A stretch of 64,000 nt of DNA from Truepera sp965215315. Lineage in GTDB: Bacteria > Deinococcota > Deinococci > Deinococcales > Trueperaceae. The stretch covers positions 2,356,001-2,420,000 of the forward strand of contig CBDCDB010000008.1 in assembly GCA_965215315.1 (NCBI GenBank), read 5' to 3'. This document shows, one piece after another, positions 24,548 to 33,808 of the stretch (position 1 is its first letter; every line of letters starts with the position of its first letter). A program made the translations under genes and the position numbers. A model generated the notes under the pieces. The model worked only from the letters and a program-made list of their open reading frames with translations. It had not been told where the DNA came from and made no database searches.

Positions 24548-26803
24548 TCACAGAGTCCCCTCGAGTGCGTTTTGCAGCGGGGTTTCAAAAGCGGTGCAGA
24601 GGTCAGTTAGAGAAAGATTCAAGGTTTGCTCGTGGGCGGTGAGGGCCAACTCTAGCCCCTCCCCTGCAACGGTACCGATAGATGTTACCGGCAATGTGTG
24701 GCTTCTGAGACGTTCAGTCACTCCGTCAACTTCGGCAGCTGGAACGGCGAGGAGGACTCTCGAGGCCGCCTCACCAAACAGGAGTGCGTCAGGGCGTATA
24801 GCGTCCTCGAGGCTTACCTTAGCACCCCGGTTTCCCGCCAGCATCATCTCGGCTAACGCAACCGCTAAGCCATCGTCCGAGAGGTCGTGTGCGGTGTCGC
24901 AAAGCCCGGCTTGAACTAGCGACGAAACCCCTTCGTTCAGAGCTTTAGCCCGCTCCAACTCGAGTCTTGGCGGGTGTCCGATTTCCAGACCGTAAAGCCG
25001 CGCCAGATATTCCGATCCGCCGAGTTCGTCCGTGTTTTCGCCGACAAGCAAAATCACGTCACCGTCACGTTTGAAGCTTACGGTGGCGCGTTTCGTTACG
25101 TCCGGCAAGACGCCGACCATACCGACCGTCGGCGTCGGGTAGATGGCCTTAACGCCAGAGCCGGTTCCGTACTGATTGTATAAACTGACGTTCCCACCAG
25201 TTACAGGGGTCTCGAGCGCCAAGCAAGCTTCGCGCAAGCCGTCAACCGCTTCTGAAATCTCAAAATATACGTCGCTGCGCGTCGGATTACCGAAGTTGAG
25301 ATTGTTGGTAATGGCTAAAGGCGTCGCGCCGACACACGCGAGGTTGCGGGCGGCTTCGGCGACAGCGTGCATCGCACCGAGTTTGGGTGAGAGGTAAACG
25401 TAGCGCGGAGTACAATCGGTCGTTGCGGCGACACCTCTGGGAAAACCCTTTACCCGCATTACGGCTGCGTCCGCCTGACCGGGCAAAACGACGGTGTTGG
25501 TCATCACCTGATGGTCGTAACGCCGAAATACGGGGCGTTTGGAGGCGATGGTGGGACTCGAGAGTACCTTAAGCAGCGCCTTACCCAAATCGTCCGGTAC
25601 AGGTACGTTTACGGGGGTTTTACGAGCTGCCCGAACCTCATCAGACTCAATCCCTTCACGGGTATACGTCGGCGCTTCATTGAGCGCTGCGACCGGCATC
25701 TCCCCTGCGGTTTTACCGTTCTCCAAAATTCTGAAAAATGCGTGTTCTGCAACCTCACCAATTTCTACGGCGTCGAGTTCCCAATGCTCTAAAAGCGCCA
25801 AAAGTTCGGCTTCACAGCCCGGACGGGCGCTTAGCACCATCCGCTCTTGCGATTCGGATAAGAGAACCTCGAGCGCACTCATACCGGTTTCACGCCTCGG
25901 CACCGCGTCGATCCAAAGATCAACGCCCCGCCCCGCACGGTACGCCATCTCTGCGACGCTGCTCGTCAGCCCCGCTGCGCCCATATCTTGCACGCCGATG
26001 ACTAAATCTTGAGCGATGGCCTCAAGACAAGCCTCCAAGAGCAACTTCTCCACGAACGGGTCGCCGACCTGCACCGCCGGACGGTCAGCCTGACTCGATT
26101 CCGACAAATCTGCCGAGGCAAACACCGCGCCGCCGAGCCCGTCGCGGCCTGTTCTCGAGCCCACATAAATCAGCCGGTTGCCGACTTCGCCAACCGTACC
26201 CGACTGCAGCGCCTCGTGCCGCATCAGCCCCAGAGCCATCACATTCACCAGCGGATTTTCTTCGTAGCACGCACTAAAGGTGATTTCGCCGCCGACCGTC
26301 GGCACGCCGATCGCGTTACCATAATGGGCGACGCCGTCCACCACGCCGTTTAACAGGTGACGGGTACGGGCGCTCTCCAAATTCCCAAAGCGCAGCGAAT
26401 CGAGCACCGCAAAGGGCCGCGCGCCCATCGCAAAGATGTCGCGTAAAATCCCGCCGACGCCCGTCGCCGCGCCCTGCACGGGTTCAACCGCCGACGGATG
26501 GTTGTGCGATTCCATTTTGAACGCCACCGCCCAGCCGTCACCAATGTCTACCACGCCCGCATTTTCACCGGGGCCTTGCAGTACCGCTTTGCCTTCGGTT
26601 GGCAGCTTTTTAAGGAGCGGGCGGGAGTTCTTATAGCCACAGTGTTCGCTCCAGAGTGCGCCAAACATTCCGGCCTCGAGTCCGTTCGGTTCACGGCCCA
26701 AATGCGCCACAACTTGCGTAAACTCGTCGTCGGTCAAGCCGAAAGTGGCGGCGCAGTCACGGAGGCTGGGCGTTACGGCGGCGGGGTTCGTAGATAGGCT
26801 CAC
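24548..26803 (-). CDS. purL: Phosphoribosylformylglycinamidine synthase subunit PurL
   Basis: A 751-residue ATP-dependent synthase of the small PurL type, which works with separate PurQ and PurS; neither is in the window. Visible motifs include LWSEHCGYKNSRPLLK, KMESHNHPSAVEPVQGAATGVGGI, GGEITFS, SSVAEMAYRAGRGVDLW, and NNLNFGNPTRSDVYFEI in the second half. The start is GTG. TACAAT sits six bases upstream with no Shine-Dalgarno, so the transcript is probably leaderless. purF follows downstream. Confidence 0.97.
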   Translation of the reverse strand: MSLSTNPAAVTPSLRDCAATFGLTDDEFTQVVAHLGREPNGLEAGMFGALWSEHCGYKNSRPLLKKLPTEGKAVLQGPGENAGVVDIGDGWAVAFKMESHNHPSAVEPVQGAATGVGGILRDIFAMGARPFAVLDSLRFGNLESARTRHLLNGVVDGVAHYGNAIGVPTVGGEITFSACYEENPLVNVMALGLMRHEALQSGTVGEVGNRLIYVGSRTGRDGLGGAVFASADLSESSQADRPAVQVGDPFVEKLLLEACLEAIAQDLVIGVQDMGAAGLTSSVAEMAYRAGRGVDLWIDAVPRRETGMSALEVLLSESQERMVLSARPGCEAELLALLEHWELDAVEIGEVAEHAFFRILENGKTAGEMPVAALNEAPTYTREGIESDEVRAARKTPVNVPVPDDLGKALLKVLSSPTIASKRPVFRRYDHQVMTNTVVLPGQADAAVMRVKGFPRGVAATTDCTPRYVYLSPKLGAMHAVAEAARNLACVGATPLAITNNLNFGNPTRSDVYFEISEAVDGLREACLALETPVTGGNVSLYNQYGTGSGVKAIYPTPTVGMVGVLPDVTKRATVSFKRDGDVILLVGENTDELGGSEYLARLYGLEIGHPPRLELERAKALNEGVSSLVQAGLCDTAHDLSDDGLAVALAEMMLAGNRGAKVSLEDAIRPDALLFGEAASRVLLAVPAAEVDGVTERLRSHTLPVTSIGTVAGEGLELALTAHEQTLNLSLTDLCTAFETPLQNALEGTL

Positions 26804-26809
26804 GGGGCT

Positions 26810-26815
26810 ATTGTA
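26810..26815 (-). promoter_or_regulatory. Leaderless-type -10 box of purL-purF
   Basis: TACAAT on the minus strand is separated from the purL GTG by exactly six bases. Confidence 0.45.
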
Positions 26816-27027
26816 AGCCGGTTAAGAGAGGCATATGTCGAGGTTGTTTGACTTGATAACAGTCAGGCTTCGTAAAGCTCATGGTGCAAGACAGCTAGCT
26901 ATTCAGCTTGGTCAGTATGGCGACGACAGCATCAGTTTAGAGCACAGCAATGTCATTATCGCCGTCGGCAACAGCGCTGTGCTAGACGACTGCGGCTGTA
27001 ATATTAGCCATAAACAAAGCTCAGACT

Positions 27028-27468
27028 ATGGGTGTTCAAGCTCATAGGGAGGCGCTTCAAACCGAGTCGGATGTGACGAGCTTTATCGGGCAGTTTAAGG
27101 GTAAGCTCGAGCAGGGCGGCGGCTTTCACCTTGGCATCTGGCACGCAGGAGAGTTAGCGGGAGGCGTCTGCTGGTACATCCACCACCAGAACAAAAATGC
27201 CGAAGTAGGCTACTGGCTGGGTGAAGCGTTTCTCGGTCGCGGGCTTGCAACGAGGGTTACAGGAAAGATCGTCAAACATCTTTTTGAGGTCGAAGGCTTG
27301 CACCGTGCCGAAATGCAGTGCGGTACCGAAAACGTTCGCAGCCGCGCGGTGCCCGAACGTCTCGGCTTCACTTTAGAAGGCGTAAGGCGTCAGTTACACT
27401 GGATTACTGACCGGTTCGTTGACCACGCCGTTTACGGGCTTTTAGCAGGAGAGCGGGCTCGAGCTTAG
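27028..27468 (+). CDS. GNAT acetyltransferase, RimJ/RimL-like, short N-terminus
   Basis: A 146-residue protein with the RimJ/RimL pattern: FHLGIWHAGELAGGVCWYIHH, AEVGYWLGEAFLGRGLATRVTGKIVKHLF with the acetyl-CoA loop (GRGLAT), LHRAEMQCGTENVRSRAVPERLGFTLEG, and a final VYGLL. The family normally has about 25-30 more N-terminal residues. No upstream extension in this frame carries them, because a TAG closes it about 45 bases before the ATG. The gene may therefore be N-terminally truncated, or use a shorter form. No good ribosome-binding site is visible. Confidence 0.7.
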   Translation: MGVQAHREALQTESDVTSFIGQFKGKLEQGGGFHLGIWHAGELAGGVCWYIHHQNKNAEVGYWLGEAFLGRGLATRVTGKIVKHLFEVEGLHRAEMQCGTENVRSRAVPERLGFTLEGVRRQLHWITDRFVDHAVYGLLAGERARA

Positions 27469-27781
27469 GTATTTACAGCTTGGTCACACTAGATTGCAAC
27501 CTTGCAGGAACGGGGCTCTCCTCAGTTTCAGCAGTGGATTCGGCTTCAGGTATGAGCGACCTTACAGGCATTTTGCATAACCTTACGCTCGAGGTTATCG
27601 CGAGCCCGCTAGTCAGCTGCAGCCTGACTACGTTATGGTAGAGACTGAGCGTTGAGCGCTCATCCGAACTTTTAGTGTGGGTGTCCCCGATTTGTAGCGC
27701 CCTACCCCACCGCCCTGTTACAACTTGAAACAACTTCTTTGAAATAACTTCTTTGAAACAACCTTGGTAAAGGAATCCCTT
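27469..27781 (+). other. 313-base spacer with hairpin and tandem 14-mer before the reductase gene
   Basis: No convincing gene. A perfect stem TAGTCAG/CTGACTA (27609-27629) is visible. The sequence AACTTCTTTGAAA(T/C) occurs twice in tandem at 27732-27759, ending 22 bases before the ferredoxin-NADP reductase start. One CTCGAG lies near 27590. Confidence 0.5.
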
Positions 27782-29167
27782 ATGACCTACTCTTCAGAAC
27801 GCCCCTTACGCGTTGGCATCGTCGGCGCTGGCCCCTCCGGACTTTTTGCCGCAGACGCGCTTATTAAACAAGACGTGCCGGTCGCCGTTGACCTCTTCGA
27901 CCGTTTACCCACCCCGTTCGGCCTGGTTCGTTACGGCGTCGCGCCCGACCATCAGAAGATTAAAAGTGTCACCAAGCTCTATCAAAAGACGTTGGGCGAC
28001 CCGCGCGTGCGCTTTTTTGGGCACGTCTCTTACGGCACAGATTTGACACTTGACGAATTACGGCGGTTTTACGACGCGATTTTCTACACCGTCGGCGCAC
28101 CCTCTGACCGGCCCCTCGGTATTCCCGGTGAAAGCCTGCCCGGTAGCCTGTCGGCGACCGAGTTCGTCGCCTGGTACAACGGACACCCCGACTTCGCCAA
28201 CCTGAACCCCGACCTTTCAGCAAAAAGTGTTGCGGTCATCGGGATGGGTAACGTCGCGGTCGATGTCACGCGGATTTTAGCGAAAACTGCCGACGAACTG
28301 CGCGTCACGGATATTGCCGACCACGCCGTCGCTGCGCTGCAAAACAGTCAGGTCACAGACATCTATATGCTCGGGCGGCGCGGCCCCGCGCAGGGCAAGT
28401 TTACGACCAAAGAACTCCGCGAACTCGGCGAGTTGGCCAACGCCGATATCGTCGTTGACCCCGCAGACATGGAACTCGACGCGCTGAGCGAGGCGTCGTT
28501 GGCTGACGACAAAATGGTCGCCAAAAACGTCGAGGTGTTGCGCGACTTTTCCGGGCGGGCGCTGACCGGCAAGCCGCGCCGGGTGCATATCAAGTTTTTA
28601 AGTTCACCAGTTGAGATTTTGGGCAACGGCAAGGTCGAAGGGTTGTGCGTTCAGAAAAATGAACTCCGTGACCGTGACGGGTGGCTCGAGGCCACCCCTA
28701 CAGGCGAAACCGAAGTGTTGCCGGTCGGTTTAGTCTTGCGTTCAGTCGGTTACAAGGGTGTCGCACTGCCTGAAGTCCCGTTTGACCCCAAACGCGGCGT
28801 GATTCCCAACACCGAGGGCCGCGTCACCGAATCGGTCGGTGGGCCGGTCGTTCCCGGCGAATACGTCGCAGGCTGGATAAAACGCGGGCCGACGGGTGTG
28901 ATCGGGACGAACAAGGCCGACGCTGCCGAATCGGTACGGTCACTTTTGGCAGACGCGCCGAATATTGCACGGGTTGCCGACGCCGACCGTAACCCGGAGA
29001 AAATCGAGCAGTATCTAACCGAAAAGGGCGTCAACTTTTTCCCGTTCGACCACTGGCTCGAGCTAGACGCTCTAGAGCTCGAGGCCGGAGAAGCGCAGGG
29101 GCGTCCCCGAGTCAAATTGACCCGCATCGAAGAGATGCTCAGCCGCGCCCGTGAGCTGAGCAAGTAA
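27782..29167 (+). CDS. Ferredoxin-NADP reductase, FprA/adrenodoxin reductase type
   Basis: A 461-residue FAD enzyme. It shows FAD-binding VGIVGAGPSGLFAADAL, the family-specific DLFDRLPTPFGLVRYGVAPDHQKIK, NADP-binding VIGMGNVAVDVTRIL, GRRGPAQGKFTTKELREL and GWIKRGPTGVIGTNKADA near the end. These enzymes pass electrons between NADPH and ferredoxins for P450, Fe-S or other redox systems. The 2Fe-2S ferredoxin at 62824 could be a partner but is distant. The ATG at 27782 has AAAGGAA upstream. A long hairpin follows the stop. Confidence 0.93.
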   Translation: MTYSSERPLRVGIVGAGPSGLFAADALIKQDVPVAVDLFDRLPTPFGLVRYGVAPDHQKIKSVTKLYQKTLGDPRVRFFGHVSYGTDLTLDELRRFYDAIFYTVGAPSDRPLGIPGESLPGSLSATEFVAWYNGHPDFANLNPDLSAKSVAVIGMGNVAVDVTRILAKTADELRVTDIADHAVAALQNSQVTDIYMLGRRGPAQGKFTTKELRELGELANADIVVDPADMELDALSEASLADDKMVAKNVEVLRDFSGRALTGKPRRVHIKFLSSPVEILGNGKVEGLCVQKNELRDRDGWLEATPTGETEVLPVGLVLRSVGYKGVALPEVPFDPKRGVIPNTEGRVTESVGGPVVPGEYVAGWIKRGPTGVIGTNKADAAESVRSLLADAPNIARVADADRNPEKIEQYLTEKGVNFFPFDHWLELDALELEAGEAQGRPRVKLTRIEEMLSRARELSK

Positions 29168-29186
29168 CCCGTTTTTCGTCACCCAG

Positions 29187-29214
29187 ACAGGCACACTTGT
29201 TGAGGTGTGCCTGT
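29187..29214 (+). terminator. Hairpin terminator after the ferredoxin-NADP reductase gene
   Basis: ACAGGCACAC and GTGTGCCTGT form a perfect ten-base stem with an eight-base loop, followed by TAAAGTTTGT, a weak T-tract. Confidence 0.6.
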
Positions 29215-29251
29215 TAAAGTTTGTCAAGATTGTCGAGTCGATTTTTGACTC

Positions 29252-29785
29252 TCAACTCTCCTTGTCTTGCTCACGGTAGGTGAAGAAACCGAAATCTGCG
29301 TGTTTACGCCCACCGCTCAGGTTTTGAGCGCACAGGGCGATAAAGGTTCCTGTAGAACTTAGTCCCGAACAGGTGTCGTCAGCGAGGCGGCTCGAGGCGA
29401 AATCCGGCCCAATACGTGTCTATGATTCGGGCTCCAAAGCGTACTCGAAAAAGAACGTCTCTCCCGCAAACGTCACCCGCAGGTAGACCCGTTCGGTGTC
29501 CCCGATAGGAACTTCTTCAGCTAGAGGTTTGTCATAGTCACGGTTCTTGTAAGTCAAGATGTTTAGCGTTTTACCGAGTTTTTCGTCGCGGCTAAGGTGC
29601 AGATAGACCCAGTTATCGGTCTGATAAAAAGCCGCCAGACCCGCCAATCGCTGAAACGACTCAGGTTCAAACTCCGAGCACGTTTCCGCCTGCGCGTATT
29701 TTGCTTGCAACCGCCGCCCGATTAAACTCTGGTCGAAACGAGACGCGAGCAGCTCACGCCCGTAAACGCGCGAGCTGGGCCAAGT
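29252..29785 (-). pseudogene. GH43 beta-xylosidase C-terminal fragment with nonsense mutation
   Basis: The minus strand encodes the C-terminal beta-sandwich of a GH43 beta-xylosidase: LLASRFDQSLIGRRLQ, ETCSEFEPESFQRLAGLAAFYQTDNWVYLHLS, RVYLRVTFAGETFFFEYALEPES. A TAG at 29422-29420 then interrupts it, and the same frame continues TRIGPDFASSRLADD and on to RKHADFGFFTYRE, stopping at 29254-29252. The family expects Trp at the interrupted site (NWTxIGP), so TGG to TAG is likely. The N-terminal catalytic propeller is missing; beyond about 29785 the sequence belongs to an IS remnant. It is not a functional gene. Confidence 0.8.
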
Positions 29786-30201
29786 GCCTCGGGGCGAGTA
29801 AAGGCTTCTCAACCATGGGGATAGTCTGCGGCTTCAAGTTGCACGTTTTGGTCAATGAACAAGGTCTTTTTGAACGGCGGAGCTTCGCCTCGGCTCAGCA
29901 TCACGAAACTGCCTTCGTTCCCGAACTCACCGAAAATATAAGCGAACTCATCATTGGTGATAAAGCGTATCTAAAATATGACCAGATCACGGCACCCAAA
30001 CGTAAAAACATGATCGGGCCAGATCACTGAAACAAGACGCTTAACCGTATCCGCAAACGGATTGAAACCTCTTTTAGCATTCTGGTCGGTTCTCTTACGT
30101 TGCACGCCGCACAAGTTAAAGCCTTTCGCTCACTTCGTGCTCAGGTTGACCCCAACATAGCCGTTTATAACGTTGTTCACTCCAAACTCCTCTTCGGGTG
30201 A
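29778..30201 (+). pseudogene. DDE transposase C-terminal remnant with internal TGA
   Basis: The plus strand encodes CGFKLHVLVNEQGLFE and LIIGDKAYLKYDQI, then PDH, a TGA at 30028-30030, and in the same frame NKTLNRIRKRIETSFSILVG to a stop at 30201. This is the C-terminal half of an IS982/IS4-like transposase (second Asp in GDKAY, Glu in RIETSFS). The TGA probably replaces a Trp codon. The N-terminal half is missing; the fragment abuts the beta-xylosidase relic, which it or a deletion truncated. Family naming is tentative. Confidence 0.7.
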
Positions 30202-30234
30202 CAAACGGGGTGATTAAAATAAACGCCAGCGGGA

Positions 30235-30350
30235 TATAGCAGGTATCAGCTGGTTTGAGCCAGTCTATGAGGATAAAGCACAGTCTAGCACGCACCCCTG
30301 AGAGATGATTCCTGCAAGAACCTAGCTCAGTAGCGATGAAAAACGCTATA
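30235..30350 (+). repeat. Dispersed MITE-like repeat, copy C
   Basis: Starts TATAGCAGGTATCAGCTGGT and ends AACGCTATA, so the ends TATAGC/GCTATA are inverted. In between lie TCTATG, CAC, TCTAGCACGCAC and ATGATTCCTG, matching copy D at 59752 in order and spacing. The final TA is the target of the IS630 insertion that follows at 30351. Confidence 0.65.
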
Positions 30351-31542
30351 CTACATTGTCAGCGAAGAGTTGACCCATAGCAACACAGTGTCTAAAGTAA
30401 GCGAATGAAAAAGCGCTATGGAATCAAGCTGAGTAAAATACAAAGGCAAGAGCTCGAACGGCTAACAAAAGCGGGAGCGTGCCGGGTGAGGGTGTACAAA
30501 CGGGCTAGGGCACTGTTACTGGCGGATGCCGGGGTAAGTGACGCCGAGATTCTCAAGCAAGCAGATATCAGTTTGGCAACGCTCAAGAGGATCCGCAAAC
30601 GTTTTTGCGAAAGCCAGAGTAACGTCCAAGAGGTAGTAGCGGACAAGCCCAAACCAGGACGCCCAAGTCGCTTTAGTGGTGAACAGCGAGCGAAGATTAC
30701 CGCTTTAGCATGTAGTGAGGCTCCTGAAGGCAGAAGCAGATGGACACTGAGACTGTTAGCGGATAAAGCTGTCGAGCTGGGCTTGGTTGAGACTGTTTCG
30801 CATGAGGGGGTCAGCGAGATACTGAAAAAAACGAGCTCAAACCCCACCTAAAGCGGTGTTGGTGTTTGGGCAAGCTCACCTCTGCGTTCATTTGGCAAAT
30901 GGAGCGGGTGCTTGATACTTACGCTCAGCCTTATGACCCCGACTATCCGGTACTTTGTTTTGATGAACGACCTTGTTATCTGATTGAACAGACCTTACAA
31001 CCTGTAGCGATGAAAGCAGGCCAGGTCAAACGCGAGGACTACCATTATAAAGTCACGGCAAGTTGTTCAGTGCTCTTAGCGGTCGAGCCGCTTACCGGCA
31101 GGCGTTGGACTAGGCTCTATGACCACCGCCGACGGCAGGAATACACCGACTTTATGCAGTACTTAACGCAACAGTTCCCTCAAGCGCAGAAAATCAGGCT
31201 GGTGCAGGATAATCTCAACACCCATAACCCAGGCTCGTTTTATGCTGCTCTAGCACCGCAAGCTGCCTTCGAACTTGCCCAGCAGTTTGAGATGATTCAT
31301 ACCCCTAAGCACGCTTCTTGGCTTAACATGGCTGAACTTGAATTCTCCGCTTTAAGCAAACAGTGCCTAGACCGGCGCATTGCTCAACGTGACCGCCTTG
31401 AAACTGAACTTAACGCTTGGCAAACAGAGCGCAATCAAGCCCAAGTTAAGCTCAACTGGCAATTCTCCAAAGAAGCGGCTAGACACACCTTCAAACGTGC
31501 CTATACAGAGGTGAAGGTGTCAGTACCTCGCTGACAGTGTAG
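30351..31542 (+). mobile_element. IS630-type insertion sequence, 1192 bp
   Basis: Terminal inverted repeats CTACATTGTCAGCGA (left) and CTACACTGTCAGCGA (right, read inward) bound the element. TA dinucleotides flank both sides (30349-30350 and 31543-31544), the target duplication of IS630/Tc1-type elements. It lies inside a decayed sugar-binding-protein gene on its right side. On its left the sequence is the MITE-like repeat rather than the rest of that gene, so a deletion accompanied or preceded the insertion. It has no CTCGAG. Confidence 0.85.
30405..31534 (+). CDS. IS630-type transposase in two overlapping frames
   Basis: The first frame (30405-30851) carries the N-terminal helix-turn-helix region (ILKQADISLATLKRIRKRF and GRPSRFSGEQRAKITALA). 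The second ends at 31534 and carries the catalytic core: Asp in VLCFDERP, Asp in LVQDNLNTHNP and Glu in NMAELEFSAL. The frames join at an A7 run (ILKK, near 30823-30829), where a -1 shift gives KNELKPHLKRCW and continues to the second frame. This fits frameshifted expression by ribosomal or transcriptional slippage, known for several IS630 elements, but it could also be an inactivating indel. Confidence 0.8.
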
Positions 31543-31544
31543 TA

Positions 31545-32500
31545 TTTGATAAAGTCCCACGCTTCTTCTTTGTTCTGGCTCTGCTCGGGAATGGCTTAAA
31601 ACGAGCCGCCCCAGCTGGCGTAAGCGCCACCCGGAAGGTCGGCTGCGCCCCAGAGACCGCCGGTGTCAGGTGCCATAAAGCTCTGCAACTGACCCTGGAG
31701 CCAAGCGCCAGAAAACTGCGTAGCGACGGTACCCTTTTTGAAGGCTTCGTGCCATTCGTTACTCCGCGCGGTAATTTTGGCGTCTAGACCGTTGTCACGG
31801 ACTTCTTTAGCGACACGGAACGCTTCGTAGAAACACTCGGTGTTGACTAGGTTGTTGCCGTCGGCGTCGAAGTAGATACTTTGACCGTCTTCTAACCCGC
31901 TGCGAATCATCGCGCCGTAAACGTCGGCGGCGGCGGCAATTAAGAACACGTCGTTCACGCCGTCGCCGTTCGTGTCGTGGGTGACGGTCTTACCGAAGGC
32001 GATGTAGTCGTCCCAGCTACCCTCGAGCGCCTGAACGTCGGTGTCAACCTCGCTTAAGCGGTCACGGCGACAGAACATCACACCCGGCTCCAAGTCGGTC
32101 GGCATGGCGATCAGGCGACCGTCCGTGCTGGTGCCCTGGGCGACGGCATAGTCGGCGATACCGGGGGTAACTTCACCGGCGTTGTAAGGCGCGGCGTTAA
32201 GGTCAGCCAAGCTGCCGTCGGCGACGAACTGGGCGATATACCCGACTTCGGTAGCGACCACGTCGCCCGCGCCACTGCCCGCAGCCAAGGTCGTCACGAG
32301 GTTGGTGTGGTGGTCGGCAACTTCACATACCTCGAGGTTGATCTTGATGTCAGGGTTCTCTTTTTCGCACTTGTCGGCAATGACCTGAATCCCGTCGGCG
32401 AGTCCGGTAAACGCCGAAACCGTAATGGTCTTCTACTGAGAAACGAGAGTCCGGAAACGAGCATCAGACTCAAACCGGACAGCTTGATAAGGTTTTTCAC
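31545..32500 (-). pseudogene. Sugar ABC transporter binding protein, decayed
   Basis: A family-1 solute-binding protein relic. It starts at a GTG at 32500 with a signal peptide (VKNLIKLSGLSLMLVSGLSF), then loses frame near 32440 and meets a TAG at 32435-32433. The correct frame then runs TITVSAFTGLADGIQVIADK and on through GDVVATEVGYIAQFVADGSL and FSGAWLQGQLQSFM to YASWGGSF. There a TAA (31598-31596) replaces the expected Tyr, and the frame continues AIPEQSQNKEEAWDFIKY up to the IS630 end. At least three lesions make it non-functional. With the LacI and beta-xylosidase relics it once formed a sugar locus. Confidence 0.85.
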
Positions 32501-32564
32501 GGTACATCTTTTCGGGGTCACACGCCCTCGCGGGCGTCACGCCGTAAAACTTGAAAACGGGTAC

Positions 32565-33447
32565 TTAAAACGAATTCGGGTGACGCACCGTTGTGAGTTT
32601 GGGCGTGACGTGTTTGAACATAGGCAGGTCGTCGAAACCGACCACCGAGAGTTCACCCGGTACGGCGATACCGAGCGCCACCGCCACCTCGAGCGTCCCG
32701 AAAGCCGAGTCGTCGTTTGAGGCGAAAATGGCGGTGGGTCTGGGGTCACGTGTCAGTAGCTCGAGGGTCGCTTCACGCCCGCGCTCCCGCACAAAATCGC
32801 CTTCATAATACCAGACTGGGGTTGAAAGTCGCACCAAACTTCGCTAGCGCCTGTTTGTACCCCTCGAGCCGGGAAACCGCAGGTAGGTTGCGGTTTCCCG
32901 TAATAATGCGTCTGTGACCCAATCCCAGCAGATAGCACGTTGCAGCGTGACACCTTTAGCATGGGTGACAGTTACGCCCCGGTCGGTGGCGCTGACGTCA
33001 ACCAACATACAGGGCACCGCCTTCTCCTCGAGGTCTCGGATATATTCCTGATGTCCTTCAGGCGAGACGATCAGCAGCCCATCGGTCAGGCCGCTCATCA
33101 TCCGGGCCGCGTGACCCACCTCTCTATTTTTGTGTCGGTGGGTCGTAAAGAGCATCATCTCGAAGTCAATTCGAGCGAGCGCTTCGTCAACCCCTGTAAG
33201 AATCTGACCGGAATAGTCGCTTTCTAAACCGTGGACGAGGATGCCGATAACCTAATGGTTGCCCCCGGCTAGGCTGCGCGCCTGCCGGTTGACGACGTAG
33301 CCGAGTTCGTCGGCGGCCTCGAGCACCCTCACATAGGTACTCTCCTCGACCTTATACCTTATCAACGCCGCTCAGCGCCCTCGAGACCGTCGAATAAGAG
33401 ACGCCGGACAGTTTGGCAATAGCTCTGATGGTTACGCCGTTAGACAC
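32565..33447 (-). pseudogene. LacI-family transcriptional regulator, decayed
   Basis: The DNA-binding helix-turn-helix TIRAIAKLSGVSYSTVSRALSG is intact near 33435-33370. Immediately after it ATAAGGT is duplicated in tandem (33349-33362), shifting the frame; removing one copy restores DKVEESTYVRVLEAADELGYV. Then GGNH is followed by a TAG (33254-33252) and VIGILVHGLESDYSGQILTG. Two further frame losses lie near 32925 and 32835. The sensor domain ends at KLTTVRHPNSF, about 50 residues short of the family length. It is clearly dead. It sits upstream of the dead binding-protein gene, whose operon it probably controlled. Confidence 0.88.
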
Positions 33448-33808
33448 CTCTCCCCTTTCCAATCGTCACGAGTTTGTTGCAGCAAATCTCCTGCGACAGA
33501 GCGCCCAAGGTACAAAAGTTACCGAATTATCCCGGTAGTAGCCAAAAACAGGCAGGCTTCAGGCCGTTTTTGGGGCAACTCCGTTTAGAAAAGTCTTTGC
33601 AACCGTTTGCAAAAAGCGTAGCGCAGCGTGTCCGGGCTTGTCAGTTGTAACCTCACATTTGCCGGACGCAATTCTTTCAAAAGAAGTTTTGCAACCGGCG
33701 CGTCCCTGAGTTTGAGCGTTATTGGACATTGACGTTGAGCGAAACAGACTGTTGCGCTCAATCCGCCCCGGTAACTGCAGCCCGCTGTACTACACTAGAC
33801 GCTACGTT
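33448..33808 (+). other. 361-base spacer between the dead LacI gene and the DeoR regulator
   Basis: No gene is visible. It contains the LacI-type operator at 33596-33613, another half-site-like TTTTGCAACCGG near 33683, and a short palindrome TTTGTTGCAGCAAA near 33472. No tRNA or terminator was recognised. Confidence 0.5.
33596..33613 (+). promoter_or_regulatory. LacI-family operator-like palindrome
   Basis: TTTGCAACCGTTTGCAAA is an almost perfect 18-base palindrome centred on CG, the usual form of LacI/GalR-family operators. The nearest regulator of that family is the decayed gene at 32565-33447, so it may be an orphan site or serve a paralogue. Confidence 0.55.

Noticed and set aside
15728..27012. 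Shared 14-mer CGGCTGTAATATTA before mutL and before the acetyltransferase gene
   Set aside because: A 14-base match is expected by chance several times in a window of this size.
26835..27047. 70-residue open frame between purL and the acetyltransferase gene
   Set aside because: No family resemblance, odd composition, no ribosome-binding site, and it overlaps the next gene start.
27473..27733. 86-residue minus-strand open frame in the spacer before the ferredoxin-NADP reductase
   Set aside because: No recognisable domain or start signal; it runs over a hairpin, so it is probably chance.
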